Notes: generated from the letters alone by a model not told the origin. A stretch of DNA of 64,000 nucleotides from Comamonas kerstersii (GCF_008801935.1 NZ_VZOT01000001.1:186001-250000); one strand, 5' to 3'; numbered from the stretch's first letter, positions 1 to 9,513 are shown. Numbers and translations are program-made.

Positions 1-969
1 GCCGGATTTGCGCTGGGCGCCCTCGCCCTGGCCAGCATGACAGGCCTGCGCGCGCAGACCCCGGCCAGCAACTGGCCTGCCAAGCCGGTGCGCATCATCA
101 ACCCCTTCCCCGTTGGCGGTGGCCCTGATGGCACTTCGCGCATTCTGTCAGACAAGCTGGGCCGCCTGTGGAAGCAGTCGGTCGTCGTGGAAAACCGTCC
201 CGGCGGCAACGGCTTCATCGCCATCAACGAATTCAAGCGTGGTGCAACCGACGGCACCGACATCATCCAGCTGGACAACGTGCACATCGCGGCCTACCCC
301 GCACTGTTCAAGAAGCTGCCCTACGACGTAGAGAAAGACTTCAAGATCGTGCTGCCGCTGTTTCGCACCTACTTCTTTGTCTGCGTGCCCAACAACAGCC
401 CCTACCAGACCATGGCGGACCTGATTGCAGATGCCAAGGCCCGTCCCGGCGAGCTGAACTATGGTTCTTGGTCCGTGGGCAATCCCGTGCACCTGGGCTC
501 GGCTTTGCTGGAGTCGCTGACCGACACCAAGATGGAGCACGTGATCTTCAAAGAAACCAGCCAGCTCTATCAGAGCGTGGCCAATGGCGAGCTGAACTTT
601 GCCCTGGGCTCCTCCGGCACGGCAGGCCCGCTGGCACGCTCGGGCAAGCTGCGTTTCCTGGCCGTGATGGCGCCTGAGCGCCTCAAGGGCTTTGAGGATG
701 TACCCACCATTGCCGAGTCCGGCGGCCCTGCTGACGCCATCGTGACCGGCTGGAATGCCTTTGCCGTCTCGCCCAAGACACCAGATGATGTTGTCGCCAA
801 GATTCGCCAGGACGTCACCAAGGTGCTGCGCGAGCCAGATGTTGACCCCAAGTACCAGACTTTTGGCTATGTGAGCTACTTCCCCACAGACGCTGAGTTC
901 CAGCAGTTCATGCAGGAAGAGTCCAAGCGCTTCAGCAATGTGATTCGCCGCGCGAATATTTCGCTGTAA
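1..969 (+). CDS. Bug/TctC-family periplasmic solute-binding protein, 5' end outside window
   Basis: The reading frame is open from the first base. The first residues (AGFALGALALASMTGLRAQ) are the hydrophobic end of a signal peptide with an A-Q cleavage region, so the true start lies upstream of the window. The mature part has the Bug hallmark PVRIINPFPVGGGPDGTSR, which contacts carboxylated ligands in this family. Bug proteins bind carboxylates and related small molecules in the periplasm for tripartite tricarboxylate (TTT) transporters, but most are orphans. No tctA or tctB is visible downstream. An M48 protease gene converges on it. The ligand cannot be told from sequence. Confidence 0.9.
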   Translation, partial: AGFALGALALASMTGLRAQTPASNWPAKPVRIINPFPVGGGPDGTSRILSDKLGRLWKQSVVVENRPGGNGFIAINEFKRGATDGTDIIQLDNVHIAAYPALFKKLPYDVEKDFKIVLPLFRTYFFVCVPNNSPYQTMADLIADAKARPGELNYGSWSVGNPVHLGSALLESLTDTKMEHVIFKETSQLYQSVANGELNFALGSSGTAGPLARSGKLRFLAVMAPERLKGFEDVPTIAESGGPADAIVTGWNAFAVSPKTPDDVVAKIRQDVTKVLREPDVDPKYQTFGYVSYFPTDAEFQQFMQEESKRFSNVIRRANISL

Positions 970-990
970 AGCAGTGCTTCCTTGGTAAAG

Positions 991-1022
991 AAAGCTGCCG
1001 GTGGTGGACGGCAGCTTTTTTT
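991..1022 (+). terminator. Rho-independent terminator after the Bug gene
   Basis: AAAGCTGCC pairs with GGCAGCTTT across a 10-nt loop and is followed by a T run. The T run overlaps the stop codon of the convergent M48 gene. Confidence 0.75.
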
Positions 1023-2034
1023 ACGCCTGCGCTTGGCGCTCCAGCGGCAAGGCGCGCATGGGCCTGCCGTAGATGCGAGCAATACGCTCCTGCAAAGGCG
1101 GATGGGCATCCAGCCAGTGCTCCAGCCTGCTGCTGTGTGGTGTCTCTGCCAGCAACATGTGCTGCACCAGCGGGTGATCCAGCCCCGTGTGGCTGCGCCG
1201 GTCAGACTGCCAGCCACCTGCATGCAGCTGGGCCTGCAGACGCTGCATCAGCACTTTGCGCAGCACGCCGCCCAGGGCATCGCGGCTGCGCGTCCATTGC
1301 ACGGCACGTGCATCGGCCAGGTATTCGCGCTGGCGCGAGACAGCTGCCTTGAGCAGACGCCCGCCCAGAAAGCCCACAAAGCCTGCTGCCATCACCGCAT
1401 TGCCAAACCACCAGGCCAGTGCGCCGCGCTCACGCAGGTTTTCGCCAAAGTGGTAGACCAGCTCCAGACCGCTGACCATGCCAGCCAGCCGCATGTTCAG
1501 CACGGTGTCGCCTTCCTTGAGGTGTGAGAGTTCATGCGCCACCAGCCCCTGCATTTCATCGCGGGTGAGGTAGTCCAGCGCCCCCTGGGTCACGGCGATG
1601 ACGGCGTCTTGCTGCGTCCAGCCCGCAGCAAAGGCATTGATGGCATCCGCACGCGCCAGCACCACCACCTGCGGCGTGCGCATCTGCGCAGCAATACACA
1701 TTTCCTGCACGATGTTGCACAGCTGCTGCTCAGCCAGCGCACTGCCGGGCCGGGCCTCACGCGCCCCAATGCGCTGTGCCAGCTTGCGCCCGCCTTCGCT
1801 CAGCTGCTCATAGGTCAGCCACCAGCCGCCCAGAATCAGCAGCAGTGTCACGCCCACATTGGTGGCCACAAAACCACGCGGATAGTCCAGCCCCAGCGGA
1901 GCAAACAGCAGCCACCACGCCAGCGTCAGCCCGCCATGCACGGCCAGCAGACTGGCCAGCACGCACAGCACAAACAGCAGCACCAGCCAGCGCGTGGTAC
2001 GCCGCGCATTGCTTTGCCAGTCCCAGAATGACAT
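1021..2034 (-). CDS. M48-family (HtpX-like) membrane zinc metalloprotease
   Basis: This is a 337-residue integral membrane protein. Hydrophobic segments near residues 16-40 and 55-72 precede a peptidase domain with the zinc motif HELSH (residues 167-171) in VAHELSHLKEGD, and a downstream REYLAD that supplies the glutamate third ligand, as in HtpX. M48B enzymes degrade misfolded membrane proteins at the cytoplasmic face. The gene lies 15 bp downstream of lemA on the same strand. A lemA-M48 protease pair is recurrent in bacteria and suggests a joint role in envelope quality control. It is not assigned to HtpX proper because its topology and neighbours differ. Confidence 0.88.
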   Translation of the reverse strand: MSFWDWQSNARRTTRWLVLLFVLCVLASLLAVHGGLTLAWWLLFAPLGLDYPRGFVATNVGVTLLLILGGWWLTYEQLSEGGRKLAQRIGAREARPGSALAEQQLCNIVQEMCIAAQMRTPQVVVLARADAINAFAAGWTQQDAVIAVTQGALDYLTRDEMQGLVAHELSHLKEGDTVLNMRLAGMVSGLELVYHFGENLRERGALAWWFGNAVMAAGFVGFLGGRLLKAAVSRQREYLADARAVQWTRSRDALGGVLRKVLMQRLQAQLHAGGWQSDRRSHTGLDHPLVQHMLLAETPHSSRLEHWLDAHPPLQERIARIYGRPMRALPLERQAQA

Positions 2035-2049
2035 ACAGCGCCCGATTGC

Positions 2050-2643
2050 TTAAAAGCGCACGCTAGGGGCCTGGCGCTCTTGCGCGTTCATCGTGGACTG
2101 CAGCATGTCCATGTGCGCAAAACCGAGCAGGCGGGCCCAGATCAGATCAGGGAACTGGCTGGCCTTGTCGTTGAAGGCCATGACCTCGTCGTTATAGGCC
2201 TGACGGGCAAAGCCAATACGGTTTTCGGTACTGGCGATCTCTTCGCTCAGACTTTGCATCTGGGCATCGGCCTTGAGTTCCGGATAGGCTTCTGCCACCA
2301 CCATCAGACGGCCCAGGCTGCTGCCCAGGGCCTGCTCGGCCACAGCCAGCGCACCCAGTGCCTGTGCCTGCCCGGCATGACCACGCAGCGCTTCGCTGGC
2401 TTGTACGGCCTGACTGCGTGCCCTGGCCACTGCTTCCAGCGTGCTGGCTTCGTGCTGCATGTAGCCACGTGCGACTTCCACCAGATTGGGGATCAGGTCA
2501 TGGCGGCGTTTGAGCTGCACATCAATCTGTGACCATGCGTTTTCCACGCGGTTGCGCAGCAGACGCAGGCGGTTGTAGACCGCAGCCCCCCACAGTGCCA
2601 GCACCACCAGCCATGCAAGAACAACCATCCATGTGCTTCCCAT
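2050..2643 (-). CDS. lemA: LemA family membrane protein
   Basis: The product is about 197 residues with one N-terminal transmembrane helix (about residues 5-22). The LemA helical bundle begins VENAWSQIDVQLKRRHDLIPNLVEV, the family signature. I chose the ATG because GGGAGGG lies 5 nt upstream; an in-frame GTG one codon earlier would be too close to it. LemA proteins have no known enzymatic activity, and the N-terminus is thought to be exposed outside. It appears to be co-transcribed with the downstream M48 protease gene. Confidence 0.9.
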   Translation of the reverse strand: MGSTWMVVLAWLVVLALWGAAVYNRLRLLRNRVENAWSQIDVQLKRRHDLIPNLVEVARGYMQHEASTLEAVARARSQAVQASEALRGHAGQAQALGALAVAEQALGSSLGRLMVVAEAYPELKADAQMQSLSEEIASTENRIGFARQAYNDEVMAFNDKASQFPDLIWARLLGFAHMDMLQSTMNAQERQAPSVRF

Positions 2644-2735
2644 CACGCCCTCCCTGTCCGTTAGCTTATTGGATATGTAAAGGGCATCTTATCCAGCGCC
2701 TGAAGCATCACCAACCGCTGGCAGCAGGGCGTTGC

Positions 2736-3140
2736 TTACACGCCGCGGTTGCGCATCCAGTCCGCGGTCTGCATGAAGCTGTGGCGCAGACGTGTGCGCA
2801 GTGCCTCGGGCACTTCGGTTTCCAGCATGGCCTGATCCATGCACGCCACCCACTGGTCACGCTCCTGAATGCCGATGGAAAACGGCATGTGGCGCATGCG
2901 CAGGCGTGGATGGCCAAAGCGCTCGACATAGTAATCAGGACCGCCGAGCCAGCCGCACAGAAACCAGAACAGCTTCTGGCGCGCATCCTCCAGCGTGGAG
3001 CCATGCGCAGCGCGCAGCTCCTTGTAGCCGGGCTCCAGATCCATCAGGTCATAGAAACGGTCCACCAGCCGGCGCACTGGCTCTTCGCCGCCCATCCATT
3101 CAAAGGGCGTATCAAATGGTGGTTTTTCTTCAATCTGCAT
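2736..3140 (-). CDS. Group II truncated haemoglobin (trHbO type)
   Basis: The product is about 134 residues, a normal trHb length. The stretch GHPRLRMRHMPFSIG carries the proximal haem histidine region, and DQWVACMDQAM contains the conserved Trp at position G8 of group II. Such proteins bind O2 and NO with haem and are linked to NO detoxification or redox protection in the cytoplasm. I chose the ATG giving MQIEEKPPF; a TTG three codons upstream is possible. It may be co-transcribed with the DksA/TraR gene upstream on the same strand. Confidence 0.9.
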   Translation of the reverse strand: MQIEEKPPFDTPFEWMGGEEPVRRLVDRFYDLMDLEPGYKELRAAHGSTLEDARQKLFWFLCGWLGGPDYYVERFGHPRLRMRHMPFSIGIQERDQWVACMDQAMLETEVPEALRTRLRHSFMQTADWMRNRGV

Positions 3141-3232
3141 GACACACAAGACTCAAAAACAAGCAGCCCACCGAAATGGCAGACTGTCTGTGTCAAGTGT
3201 GCCAGTTGTGCGCTGTGGCTGCCAGGCCAGGG

Positions 3233-3616
3233 TCATGCCAGACGGCGCTTCTGGGCTTCGTGTGCGGTCTGGCAATCGATACAGCGCTTGGCTGTGGGAA
3301 AGGCCTGCAGGCGTGCCGCGGCGATGTACTTGCCGCAGTCCAGACATTCGCCGTAGCTGCCATCGGCGATGCGCTGCAAGGCGGCGCGTACGTCGTGCAG
3401 TTCCTGCTGGTCACGCATGCGCTCGGCGTGGCGCACCTCGCGTGCGGCTGAGGCACCGCTCTGGTTGGCATCAGGCTCGGGCGGCAAGTCTTCCAGTGCC
3501 TGGGCCTGCTGGGCGTTTTCTGCATGGACGGCGGCAATTTCCTGCTGCAGCTGCTGTTCACGCTGGTGCAGGATGTGCTCCAGCGCCTGGATCTGGGTGG
3601 TATTCAAGCGTGTCAT
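3233..3616 (-). CDS. DksA/TraR-family C4 zinc-finger protein
   Basis: The 127-residue protein starts MTRLNTTQIQALE, with a GGGGG purine tract just upstream. It is a coiled coil (about residues 5-90, rich in Q, E and A) followed by a C4 zinc finger CLDCG...RCIDC. The family binds the RNA polymerase secondary channel and modulates transcription. The coiled-coil tip lacks an obvious DxxDxA motif of true DksA, so it is more like the short TraR/YbiI-type members. An upstream ATG giving 149 residues is less likely because its first 22 residues do not fit the family. Confidence 0.82.
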   Translation of the reverse strand: MTRLNTTQIQALEHILHQREQQLQQEIAAVHAENAQQAQALEDLPPEPDANQSGASAAREVRHAERMRDQQELHDVRAALQRIADGSYGECLDCGKYIAAARLQAFPTAKRCIDCQTAHEAQKRRLA

Positions 3617-3702
3617 GCCCCCAGCATGCGCCGGAACCCGGTTGGATGCAATGGGGGCGACACGGGGTTTGAGCCAGCACAAAAACTATGAAAAAACAAG
3701 CA

Positions 3703-3777
3703 TCTAGCGCTTGCAATGCTTAAATTTCAGAATGTTTTCTATCTGAAACCCAGTAAATTCAAGCGCTGGCAGCTATA
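3703..3777. repeat. Dispersed palindromic repeat, long form (copy A)
   Basis: An outer inverted repeat (CTAGCGCTTG ... CAAGCGCTGGCAGCTAT) encloses an inner one (TTTCAG ... CTGAAA). Related copies lie near 14984, 25360, 34064, 35423, 36524, 40408, 46083, 50879 and 61013. Here it fills most of the space between the dksA-like gene and apbC. Confidence 0.75.
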
Positions 3778-3801
3778 GCTAAAAGAGCAGCACCAGATCC
3801 G

Positions 3802-3832
3802 AAAAAACAAACGCCCCGGCAAAGCCAGGGCG
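3802..3832 (-). terminator. Rho-independent terminator after apbC
   Basis: On the minus strand CGCCCTGGC-TTT-GCCGGGGCG forms a hairpin followed by TTTGTTTTTT. It lies about 50 bp past the apbC stop. Confidence 0.8.
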
Positions 3833-3879
3833 CATGCTGTATCGAGCGACTGCAGAGGCTGCAGCGCACACCGCTCACA

Positions 3880-4974
3880 TCAGGTGTTCTTGCTGATGGT
3901 GATGGTGGGGAACTTGGCCGAGAAGTCCTTGGCCTTGCTGGCGATCTTCACGGCCACATCACGGGCCAGCTTCTTGTAGATCTGCGCAGCTTCGCTGTCG
4001 GGGGCAGCCATCACGGTCGGCATGCCGCTGTCCGCCTGCTCGCGGATCTGCATGGACAAAGGCAGGGAGCCCAGGAAGTCAATCCCCCACTCTGCAGCCA
4101 GCTGCTTGCCGCCGTCCTGGCCGAAGATGTGCTCCACATGGCCACAGTTGCTGCACACGTGCATGGCCATGTTCTCCACCAGGCCCAGGATAGGCACCCC
4201 CACCTTTTCAAACATCTTGATGCCCTTGCGTGCGTCCAGCAAGGCGATGTCCTGAGGTGTGGTCACAACCACGGAGCCGGTCATGGGCACCTTCTGGCTC
4301 AGGGTCAGCTGGATGTCGCCGGTGCCTGGAGGCAGGTCGATCACGAGGTAGTCCAGATCCTTCCAGTTGGTGGCGCGCAGCATCTGCTCCAGCGCCTGCG
4401 TTGCCATGGGGCCGCGCCAGATCATGGCTTCATTGGGGTTGTTCAGCAGCAGGCCAATGGACATGATCTGCACGCCGTAGTTTTCCAGCGGCTCCATGGT
4501 CTTGCCGTCAGCGCTCTCGGGCTTGCCATTGACGCCAAACATCATGGGCACGCTGGGGCCGTAGATGTCTGCATCGAGCACCCCTACGCGCGCGCCTTCG
4601 GCGGCCAGCGCCAGTGCCAGGTTGGCCGTGGTGGTGGACTTGCCCACACCGCCCTTGCCAGACGCCACGGCAATGATGTTCTTCACCCCGGGCACCAGCT
4701 GCACGCCGCGCTGCACGGCATGGGCCTGCACCTTGGTGTAGACGTTGGCGGACACGTTTTCCACCCCGGGCAAGGTCTTGGCGGCAGCAATCAGTTGCTT
4801 GCGATAATCGGCAACCAGGCTTTTGGCGGGATAGCCCAGCTCTACGTCAAACGCCACGTCACTGCCGCTGATTTGCACATTGCGCACGGCGCGCGTGCTT
4901 ACAAAATCCTTGCCTGTATGAGGATCGATCACAGTGGCCAGCGCGGCCAACAAGCCTTGTTCGGTAAGAGACAT
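3880..4974 (-). CDS. apbC: Mrp/ApbC Fe-S cluster carrier ATPase
   Basis: The product has 364 residues. An N-terminal MIP18/DUF59 domain (about residues 5-85) precedes a P-loop ATPase with the deviant Walker A GKGGVGKSTT near residue 106. A C-terminal CSNCG motif provides the CxxC that binds a bridging 4Fe-4S cluster in the dimer. Mrp/ApbC proteins load Fe-S clusters onto apoproteins in the cytoplasm. The gene stands alone, divergent from an Mrr-like membrane protein, with its own terminator downstream. Confidence 0.95.
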   Translation of the reverse strand: MSLTEQGLLAALATVIDPHTGKDFVSTRAVRNVQISGSDVAFDVELGYPAKSLVADYRKQLIAAAKTLPGVENVSANVYTKVQAHAVQRGVQLVPGVKNIIAVASGKGGVGKSTTTANLALALAAEGARVGVLDADIYGPSVPMMFGVNGKPESADGKTMEPLENYGVQIMSIGLLLNNPNEAMIWRGPMATQALEQMLRATNWKDLDYLVIDLPPGTGDIQLTLSQKVPMTGSVVVTTPQDIALLDARKGIKMFEKVGVPILGLVENMAMHVCSNCGHVEHIFGQDGGKQLAAEWGIDFLGSLPLSMQIREQADSGMPTVMAAPDSEAAQIYKKLARDVAVKIASKAKDFSAKFPTITISKNT

Positions 4975-5128
4975 GTCGTTGTAGTACTTGTGGTTAGGTG
5001 GGTCTGAGAAAATCAGAGCCCTGAAGTCTATCGAAGCCCTTCAACCCATGTGGTGAACGGGTTCTTGTCCTTTTGGTGCATGCTGCGCCCCCATTGCCTC
5101 TTCTAGCCTTGAGAAAGATTTGCCTGCC

Positions 5129-5713
5129 ATGAAATTCAAAATGGCCGAAAACTCCCTGTTTGCCATCTTGCTGCGCTCACGCTGGTGGGTGAGCTTTCTG
5201 GTCGGTGCCGTCTGGGCACTGCTGGCTGCTGCCCTGGTGCCAACGCCTTACAAGATGGTGGCCATTCTGGGCTCACTGCCCTTCTGGGTACTGGGCTTTG
5301 TGGCCTTTGTACGCCAGTATGACCAGCCCACCCCCCGCCAGCAGCAGGCCCTGCTGGCAGATGCTGCCAGCAAGAACTGGCAGGAATTTGCCGACCACCT
5401 GCAGCGTGCATGGGTGGTAGAAGGCTACGAAGTACAGCGCAGCAAGGACGCTGCCTATGACTTTGTGCTGCAGCGCAATGGCCAGACCACGTTGGTGGCA
5501 GCCAAGCGCTGGAAAGCCGCGACCCATGGTGTCGAGCCCCTGCGCGCCCTGCATGCGGCCATGCAGTCACAGCAGGCCCAGGTCTGCGCCTATGTCTGCC
5601 TGGTCCCGCTGCAGGACACGGCACAGCGCTTTGCCGATGAGCAGCACATCGCTGTGCTCAGCGGCCTGACACTGGCCACCCTGCTGCAAAAGCCGCTGAT
5701 GGCCCAGCCCTGA
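5129..5713 (+). CDS. Membrane-anchored Mrr-like (restriction endonuclease fold) protein
   Basis: The product has about 194 residues. Two transmembrane helices (about residues 20-40 and 45-62) are followed by an Mrr_cat-like domain: YDFVLQRNGQTTLVAAKRWK, then EPLRALHAAMQ and a beta strand ending in AVLSG. In active Mrr enzymes the second catalytic element is (E/Q)xK; here the matching triplet is A-A-K, so the acidic or glutamine residue is missing and nuclease activity is doubtful. The start ATG (MKFKMAEN) is preferred over an upstream in-frame TTG. The function of this membrane-bound group is unknown. Confidence 0.7.
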   Translation: MKFKMAENSLFAILLRSRWWVSFLVGAVWALLAAALVPTPYKMVAILGSLPFWVLGFVAFVRQYDQPTPRQQQALLADAASKNWQEFADHLQRAWVVEGYEVQRSKDAAYDFVLQRNGQTTLVAAKRWKAATHGVEPLRALHAAMQSQQAQVCAYVCLVPLQDTAQRFADEQHIAVLSGLTLATLLQKPLMAQP

Positions 5714-5792
5714 GCCATAGGACTTCTGGCCCGACAGGCTGCCGCGCTGTCAGCAGCCTGTCACCTACGGCACTTGGTGCGTGCCGTGATTT

Positions 5793-6083
5793 ATGACACC
5801 ACCTGCCCCCAGCAAAAACTGGGACGGCAAACGCCGCCAGCACTTGCAGCAACTTGGCAGCCTCGGGCTGCTGGCTACTGGCAGCTTGAGCAGTCTGCAT
5901 GCCCTGACTGCCCAGGCACAGGACAGCCAGCTGCCTTTGCACGTGCTGCTGATTGGCAATGCCAACTACCAGCGCAATGCCGTGCTGCGCAACCCTGCCC
6001 GTGATGTACAGCTGCTGGCGCAGGCCTTCGGGGCACGATGCGCTGGGTGCAATGGACGTTTGACCACCTGCCGCCATGGCTGA
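5793..6083 (+). pseudogene. 5' fragment of a caspase-like (peptidase C14) gene
   Basis: The frame begins MTPPAPSKNWD. It has a hydrophobic leader ending in TAQAQD and then LHVLLIGNANYQRNAVLRNP, typical of the first strand and loop of C14 caspase-like domains (LVIGNxxY...L.NPxxDA). Similarity stops after LLAQAFGA, near position 6035. The frame then runs out of family character and ends at 6083 without the catalytic His or Cys. The remainder of a normal gene (more than 200 residues) is absent. I read it as a gene truncated by a deletion that joined it to the membrane ORF beginning at 6038. Confidence 0.65.
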
Positions 6084-6844
6084 TCCCTGCCTTTGTCTAC
6101 GCCTCTGCGCTGAGCATTGTTGCCAGCGCCAGCCACAAGTACCTCTACAACTGCCTGATGGTCAGCGAGAGGCAGACCTGGGCTATTTTTCTGAGCGGGG
6201 TGCTTGCAGGCTTGGCCTGGCAGAACCTGTGCCAGCACCTTGCCAGACAGCCGCGACTGCCCATCAAAGCCGCAGCCCTGGCTCGCAGTCTGAGCGGCAC
6301 CAGCCTGGTCGTCGGCGCAGGCACCGCCTGGCTGCTTTATGAATACAGCAGTCTGCGCTATGCCTCGGCCGGCATGTGCTCCCGCCTGGGCGTGCTGGAC
6401 CTGAATCTGCAGCCTTTTTTCCAGCGCATGGCCTTGCTGACTGAGCAGCAGCTGCACCTGGTTCCCCTGCCCGCCTTGCTGACGGCCGTAGCATGGGGGC
6501 TTTTTGTGGGCCTGATCGTTCTGATAGAAAGCCGCACGGCAGTCACTGCGCTGGCTGAACTGCTGCGCCAGACACAGCGCCATGCACAGGCAGAAACTCT
6601 GCACACCCCGCTGATGCGCTGGAATGCAGGTTGCCAGGCCTTGCTCACCCCAGCCACTACGATTGCCAGCAGTGTCTCCCAGGCGCGCAGCCAGATGATC
6701 TGGAGCCTGTACCAGCCTAGCGCCATGGCCGTGCTGCTGATCTCGGTCGTCACCGGGCAGACGCTGCTGGGCTTTGTGATTCCTGCCATCTGGTCCATAG
6801 GCATGCACTGGTGGCGCATGCGTAAAACGCCTTGTCCTTCCTAA
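6038..6844 (+). CDS. Polytopic membrane protein of unknown function, possibly truncated
   Basis: The 268-residue ORF has several hydrophobic stretches (near residues 12-32, 46-62, 85-105, 145-165 and 228-250). I do not recognise a family. It starts inside the caspase-like remnant in another frame. A stop at 6002 leaves only 11 codons upstream of the ATG, so either this is the native start (GGGG lies 5 nt upstream) or the 5' part was lost in the same deletion. Base composition resembles its neighbours. It ends about 150 bp before metG. Confidence 0.5.
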   Translation: MRWVQWTFDHLPPWLIPAFVYASALSIVASASHKYLYNCLMVSERQTWAIFLSGVLAGLAWQNLCQHLARQPRLPIKAAALARSLSGTSLVVGAGTAWLLYEYSSLRYASAGMCSRLGVLDLNLQPFFQRMALLTEQQLHLVPLPALLTAVAWGLFVGLIVLIESRTAVTALAELLRQTQRHAQAETLHTPLMRWNAGCQALLTPATTIASSVSQARSQMIWSLYQPSAMAVLLISVVTGQTLLGFVIPAIWSIGMHWWRMRKTPCPS

Positions 6845-6993
6845 GCATTGCAGGACATTTCTTGCTGCAGGCACTGGCACTTTGAGCCGGTCTTTTCAAA
6901 CCACAACCTCGGTCATAGCCGCATTTGCTGCACAGGCGCGCTTGGGCTTCTAAAATCTTGGGTTGCTTTTCACTGCCCAACGAGAAGGCCCTC

Positions 6994-9063
6994 ATGTCCC
7001 AACGCAAGATTTTTGTCACCACCGCCTTGCCGTATGCCAACGGCAATTTCCACATCGGCCACATCATGGAGTACATCCAGGCCGACACCTGGGTGCGTGC
7101 ACAGCGAATGCAGGGCAATGCCGTGAACTTCGTGGGCGCGGACGATGCCCACGGCGCGCCCATCATGATTGCCGCTGAAAAAGCTGGCAAGACTCCCCAG
7201 CAGTTCGTGGCTGATATTGCGGCCGGCCGCAAGCAGTACCTGGACGGCTTTCATATTGCCTTTGACAACTGGAGCAATACCGACAGCCCCGAGAACCACG
7301 AACTGTCCAAGCAGATCTATCTGGATCTGAAAAAGGCCGGTTTCATCGAAACCCGCACCATCGAGCAGTTCTTCGACCCCGAGAAGAACATGTTCCTGCC
7401 CGACCGTTTCATCAAGGGCGAGTGCCCCAAGTGCCACGCCAAGGACCAGTACGGCGACAACTGCGAAGTGTGCGGTGCGGTCTACGCCCCTACCGATCTG
7501 ATCAATCCCTTCTCGGCCCTGTCCGGCGCCAAGCCTGAGCTGCGTACCTCCGAGCATTTCTTCTTCAAGTTGTCGGACCCACGCGCCGTGGAGTTCCTCA
7601 AGGAATGGACCCAGAATGGCCAGCACGTGCAGCCCGAAGTGGCCGCCAAGGTCAAGGAATGGTTTGGCGTGCGCACCAACCCCGATGGCACGACCAGCGA
7701 AGGCCTGGACGACTGGGATATCTCGCGAGATGCGCCTTACTTTGGCATTGAGATTCCCGATGCCCCCGGCAAGTACTTCTATGTGTGGCTGGATGCGCCC
7801 GTGGGCTATCTGGCTTCGCTCAAGAACCTGCTGAATCAGCGCGGCGAAGATTTTGACGCCTACATGGCCGACCCCAACCTGGAGCAGTACCACTTCATTG
7901 GCAAGGACATCGTCACTTTCCACACGCTGTTCTGGCCTGCCATGCTCAAGTTCAGCGGCCGCAAGACGCCGACCAAGATCTGCGTGCATGGTTTCCTGAC
8001 TGTGAACAACGGCCAGAAGATGTCCAAGAGCCGCGGTACGGGTCTGGACCCGCTGAAGTACCTGGCGCTCAAGATGAACCCCGAGTGGCTGCGCTACTAC
8101 CTGGGCGCCAAGCTCAACGGCAAGAACGAAGACATCGACTTCACCGCCGAAGACTTCATGCTGCGCGTGAACGCTGACCTGATTGGCAAGTACGTGAACA
8201 TCGCTTCGCGCGCTGCAGGCTTTATCTTCAAGCGCTTTGAAGGCAAGCTGGGTCAGATCTCTGAAGACGGCCAGGCCCTGCTCGAAGCCCTGCGTGCACA
8301 AAAAGACGCCGTGGTTGCTGCCTATGAAGCACGCGACACGGCCCGCGCTGCCCGCGAAATCATGCTGCTGTGCGACAAGGTCAACAGCTATGTGGATGCC
8401 AACAAGCCCTGGGAGCTGGCCAAGCAGGAAGGCATGGACGCTCGCCTGCAGGACGTGTGCTCGACCTGTATCGAAGCCTTCCGCCTGCTGACCGTGTACC
8501 TCAAGCCCATGCTGCCCGCGGTCGCTGCGCAGGTAGAAGCCTTCCTGAAGATCGACGCACTGCAGTTTGCCGACGCTGACCGCCTGCTGGGCGCTGGCCA
8601 CGCAATTGGCAAGTACGAACACCTGATGCAGCGCGTAGTGCCTGAGCAACTGGAAGCCCTGTTCGAACCCCCAGCAGCCCCCGAACCTGAAGCTGTGAAG
8701 CCCGGTGGCGAAGAGATCGCCCCCACCATCACGATTGATGACTTTGCCAAGATTGACCTGCGTATTGCCAAGATCGTCGAGTGCAAGGCGGTGGAAGGCT
8801 CTACCAAGCTGCTGCAGCTGACACTGGACGTGGGCGAAGGCAAGACACGCAATGTGTTCTCCGGCATCGCCAGCATGTACAAGCCCGAGCAGCTGCAGGG
8901 CAAGCTGACGGTGATGGTGGCCAACCTGGCGCCCCGCAAAATGAAGTTCGGTATCTCCGAAGGCATGGTGCTGGCGGCCAGCCACGCCGACAGCAAGGTA
9001 GATGCAGGCATCTATGTGCTGGAGCCCTTCCCCGGCGCCCAGCCCGGCATGCGTATCGGTTAA
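6994..9063 (+). CDS. metG: Methionyl-tRNA synthetase
   Basis: The 689-residue cytoplasmic enzyme charges tRNA-Met. Visible elements are the class I signature FHIGHI near residue 20, the zinc knuckle CPKC...CEVC (about residues 145-163), KMSKS in the second half of the Rossmann core, the anticodon-binding helical bundle, and a C-terminal EMAP/Trbp111-like tRNA-binding domain (from about residue 580: [15 protein letters not shown]). I chose the ATG giving [17 protein letters not shown], the standard family N-terminus, although the frame is open 23 codons further upstream. Confidence 0.98.
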   Translation: MSQRKIFVTTALPYANGNFHIGHIMEYIQADTWVRAQRMQGNAVNFVGADDAHGAPIMIAAEKAGKTPQQFVADIAAGRKQYLDGFHIAFDNWSNTDSPENHELSKQIYLDLKKAGFIETRTIEQFFDPEKNMFLPDRFIKGECPKCHAKDQYGDNCEVCGAVYAPTDLINPFSALSGAKPELRTSEHFFFKLSDPRAVEFLKEWTQNGQHVQPEVAAKVKEWFGVRTNPDGTTSEGLDDWDISRDAPYFGIEIPDAPGKYFYVWLDAPVGYLASLKNLLNQRGEDFDAYMADPNLEQYHFIGKDIVTFHTLFWPAMLKFSGRKTPTKICVHGFLTVNNGQKMSKSRGTGLDPLKYLALKMNPEWLRYYLGAKLNGKNEDIDFTAEDFMLRVNADLIGKYVNIASRAAGFIFKRFEGKLGQISEDGQALLEALRAQKDAVVAAYEARDTARAAREIMLLCDKVNSYVDANKPWELAKQEGMDARLQDVCSTCIEAFRLLTVYLKPMLPAVAAQVEAFLKIDALQFADADRLLGAGHAIGKYEHLMQRVVPEQLEALFEPPAAPEPEAVKPGGEEIAPTITIDDFAKIDLRIAKIVECKAVEGSTKLLQLTLDVGEGKTRNVFSGIASMYKPEQLQGKLTVMVANLAPRKMKFGISEGMVLAASHADSKVDAGIYVLEPFPGAQPGMRIG

Positions 9064-9079
9064 TTGCACACACCCCACA

Positions 9080-9116
9080 AAGCCCTTGCAAGCACTGCCT
9101 GCAAGGGTTTTGTTGT
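9080..9116 (+). terminator. Rho-independent terminator after metG
   Basis: CCCTTGCA and TGCAAGGG form a stem around a 9-nt loop, followed by TTTTGTTG, 15 bp past the metG stop. Confidence 0.8.
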
Positions 9117-9513
9117 TGCAGCCCATCACTGCCACTCATCCATCTTTTCACGCATTCCGCGATCCAATCCCTCTCAGAACACGAAGGCAAAACAAGTTGC
9201 GCAGTCACTGACTGACTCATCAGAAAATTTGCCATAAAGGCTTATATTTTCTGCACGGACTGCTCACATATTTATTTTTTCAAGGTCACGTGCAACGCAC
9301 CCGCAGCGTGCAGCAAGAGCCAAGCCGCCTGCGACCAGCGGTGCTTATATGCACATTGCACATGCTTCTAACTGTTGGTTGCAAGCCACTACCTAGAATC
9401 CGTCGCTTCCACCGCTGCGCTGGCACGTGACTGCCGCCAGAACACAGCGTCCCCATTGATATGCCGGTACGTGGCCCTGCCACGGAACCGGTCCGCATTC
9501 GACAGGAGATCGC
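9117..9513. other. Intergenic region upstream of the cytochrome-flavoprotein operon
   Basis: These roughly 400 bp contain no convincing gene on either strand. It is more AT-rich than its surroundings near 9215-9290. A TAGAAT hexamer at 9394-9399 could be a -10 element but has no good -35 partner. The Shine-Dalgarno AGGAGA for the next gene lies at its end. Confidence 0.5.

Noticed and set aside
6970-9135. 721-codon open frame on the minus strand opposite metG
   Set aside because: It mirrors metG codon for codon, has biased low-quality composition and no family similarity. It is an antisense shadow of a GC-rich gene.
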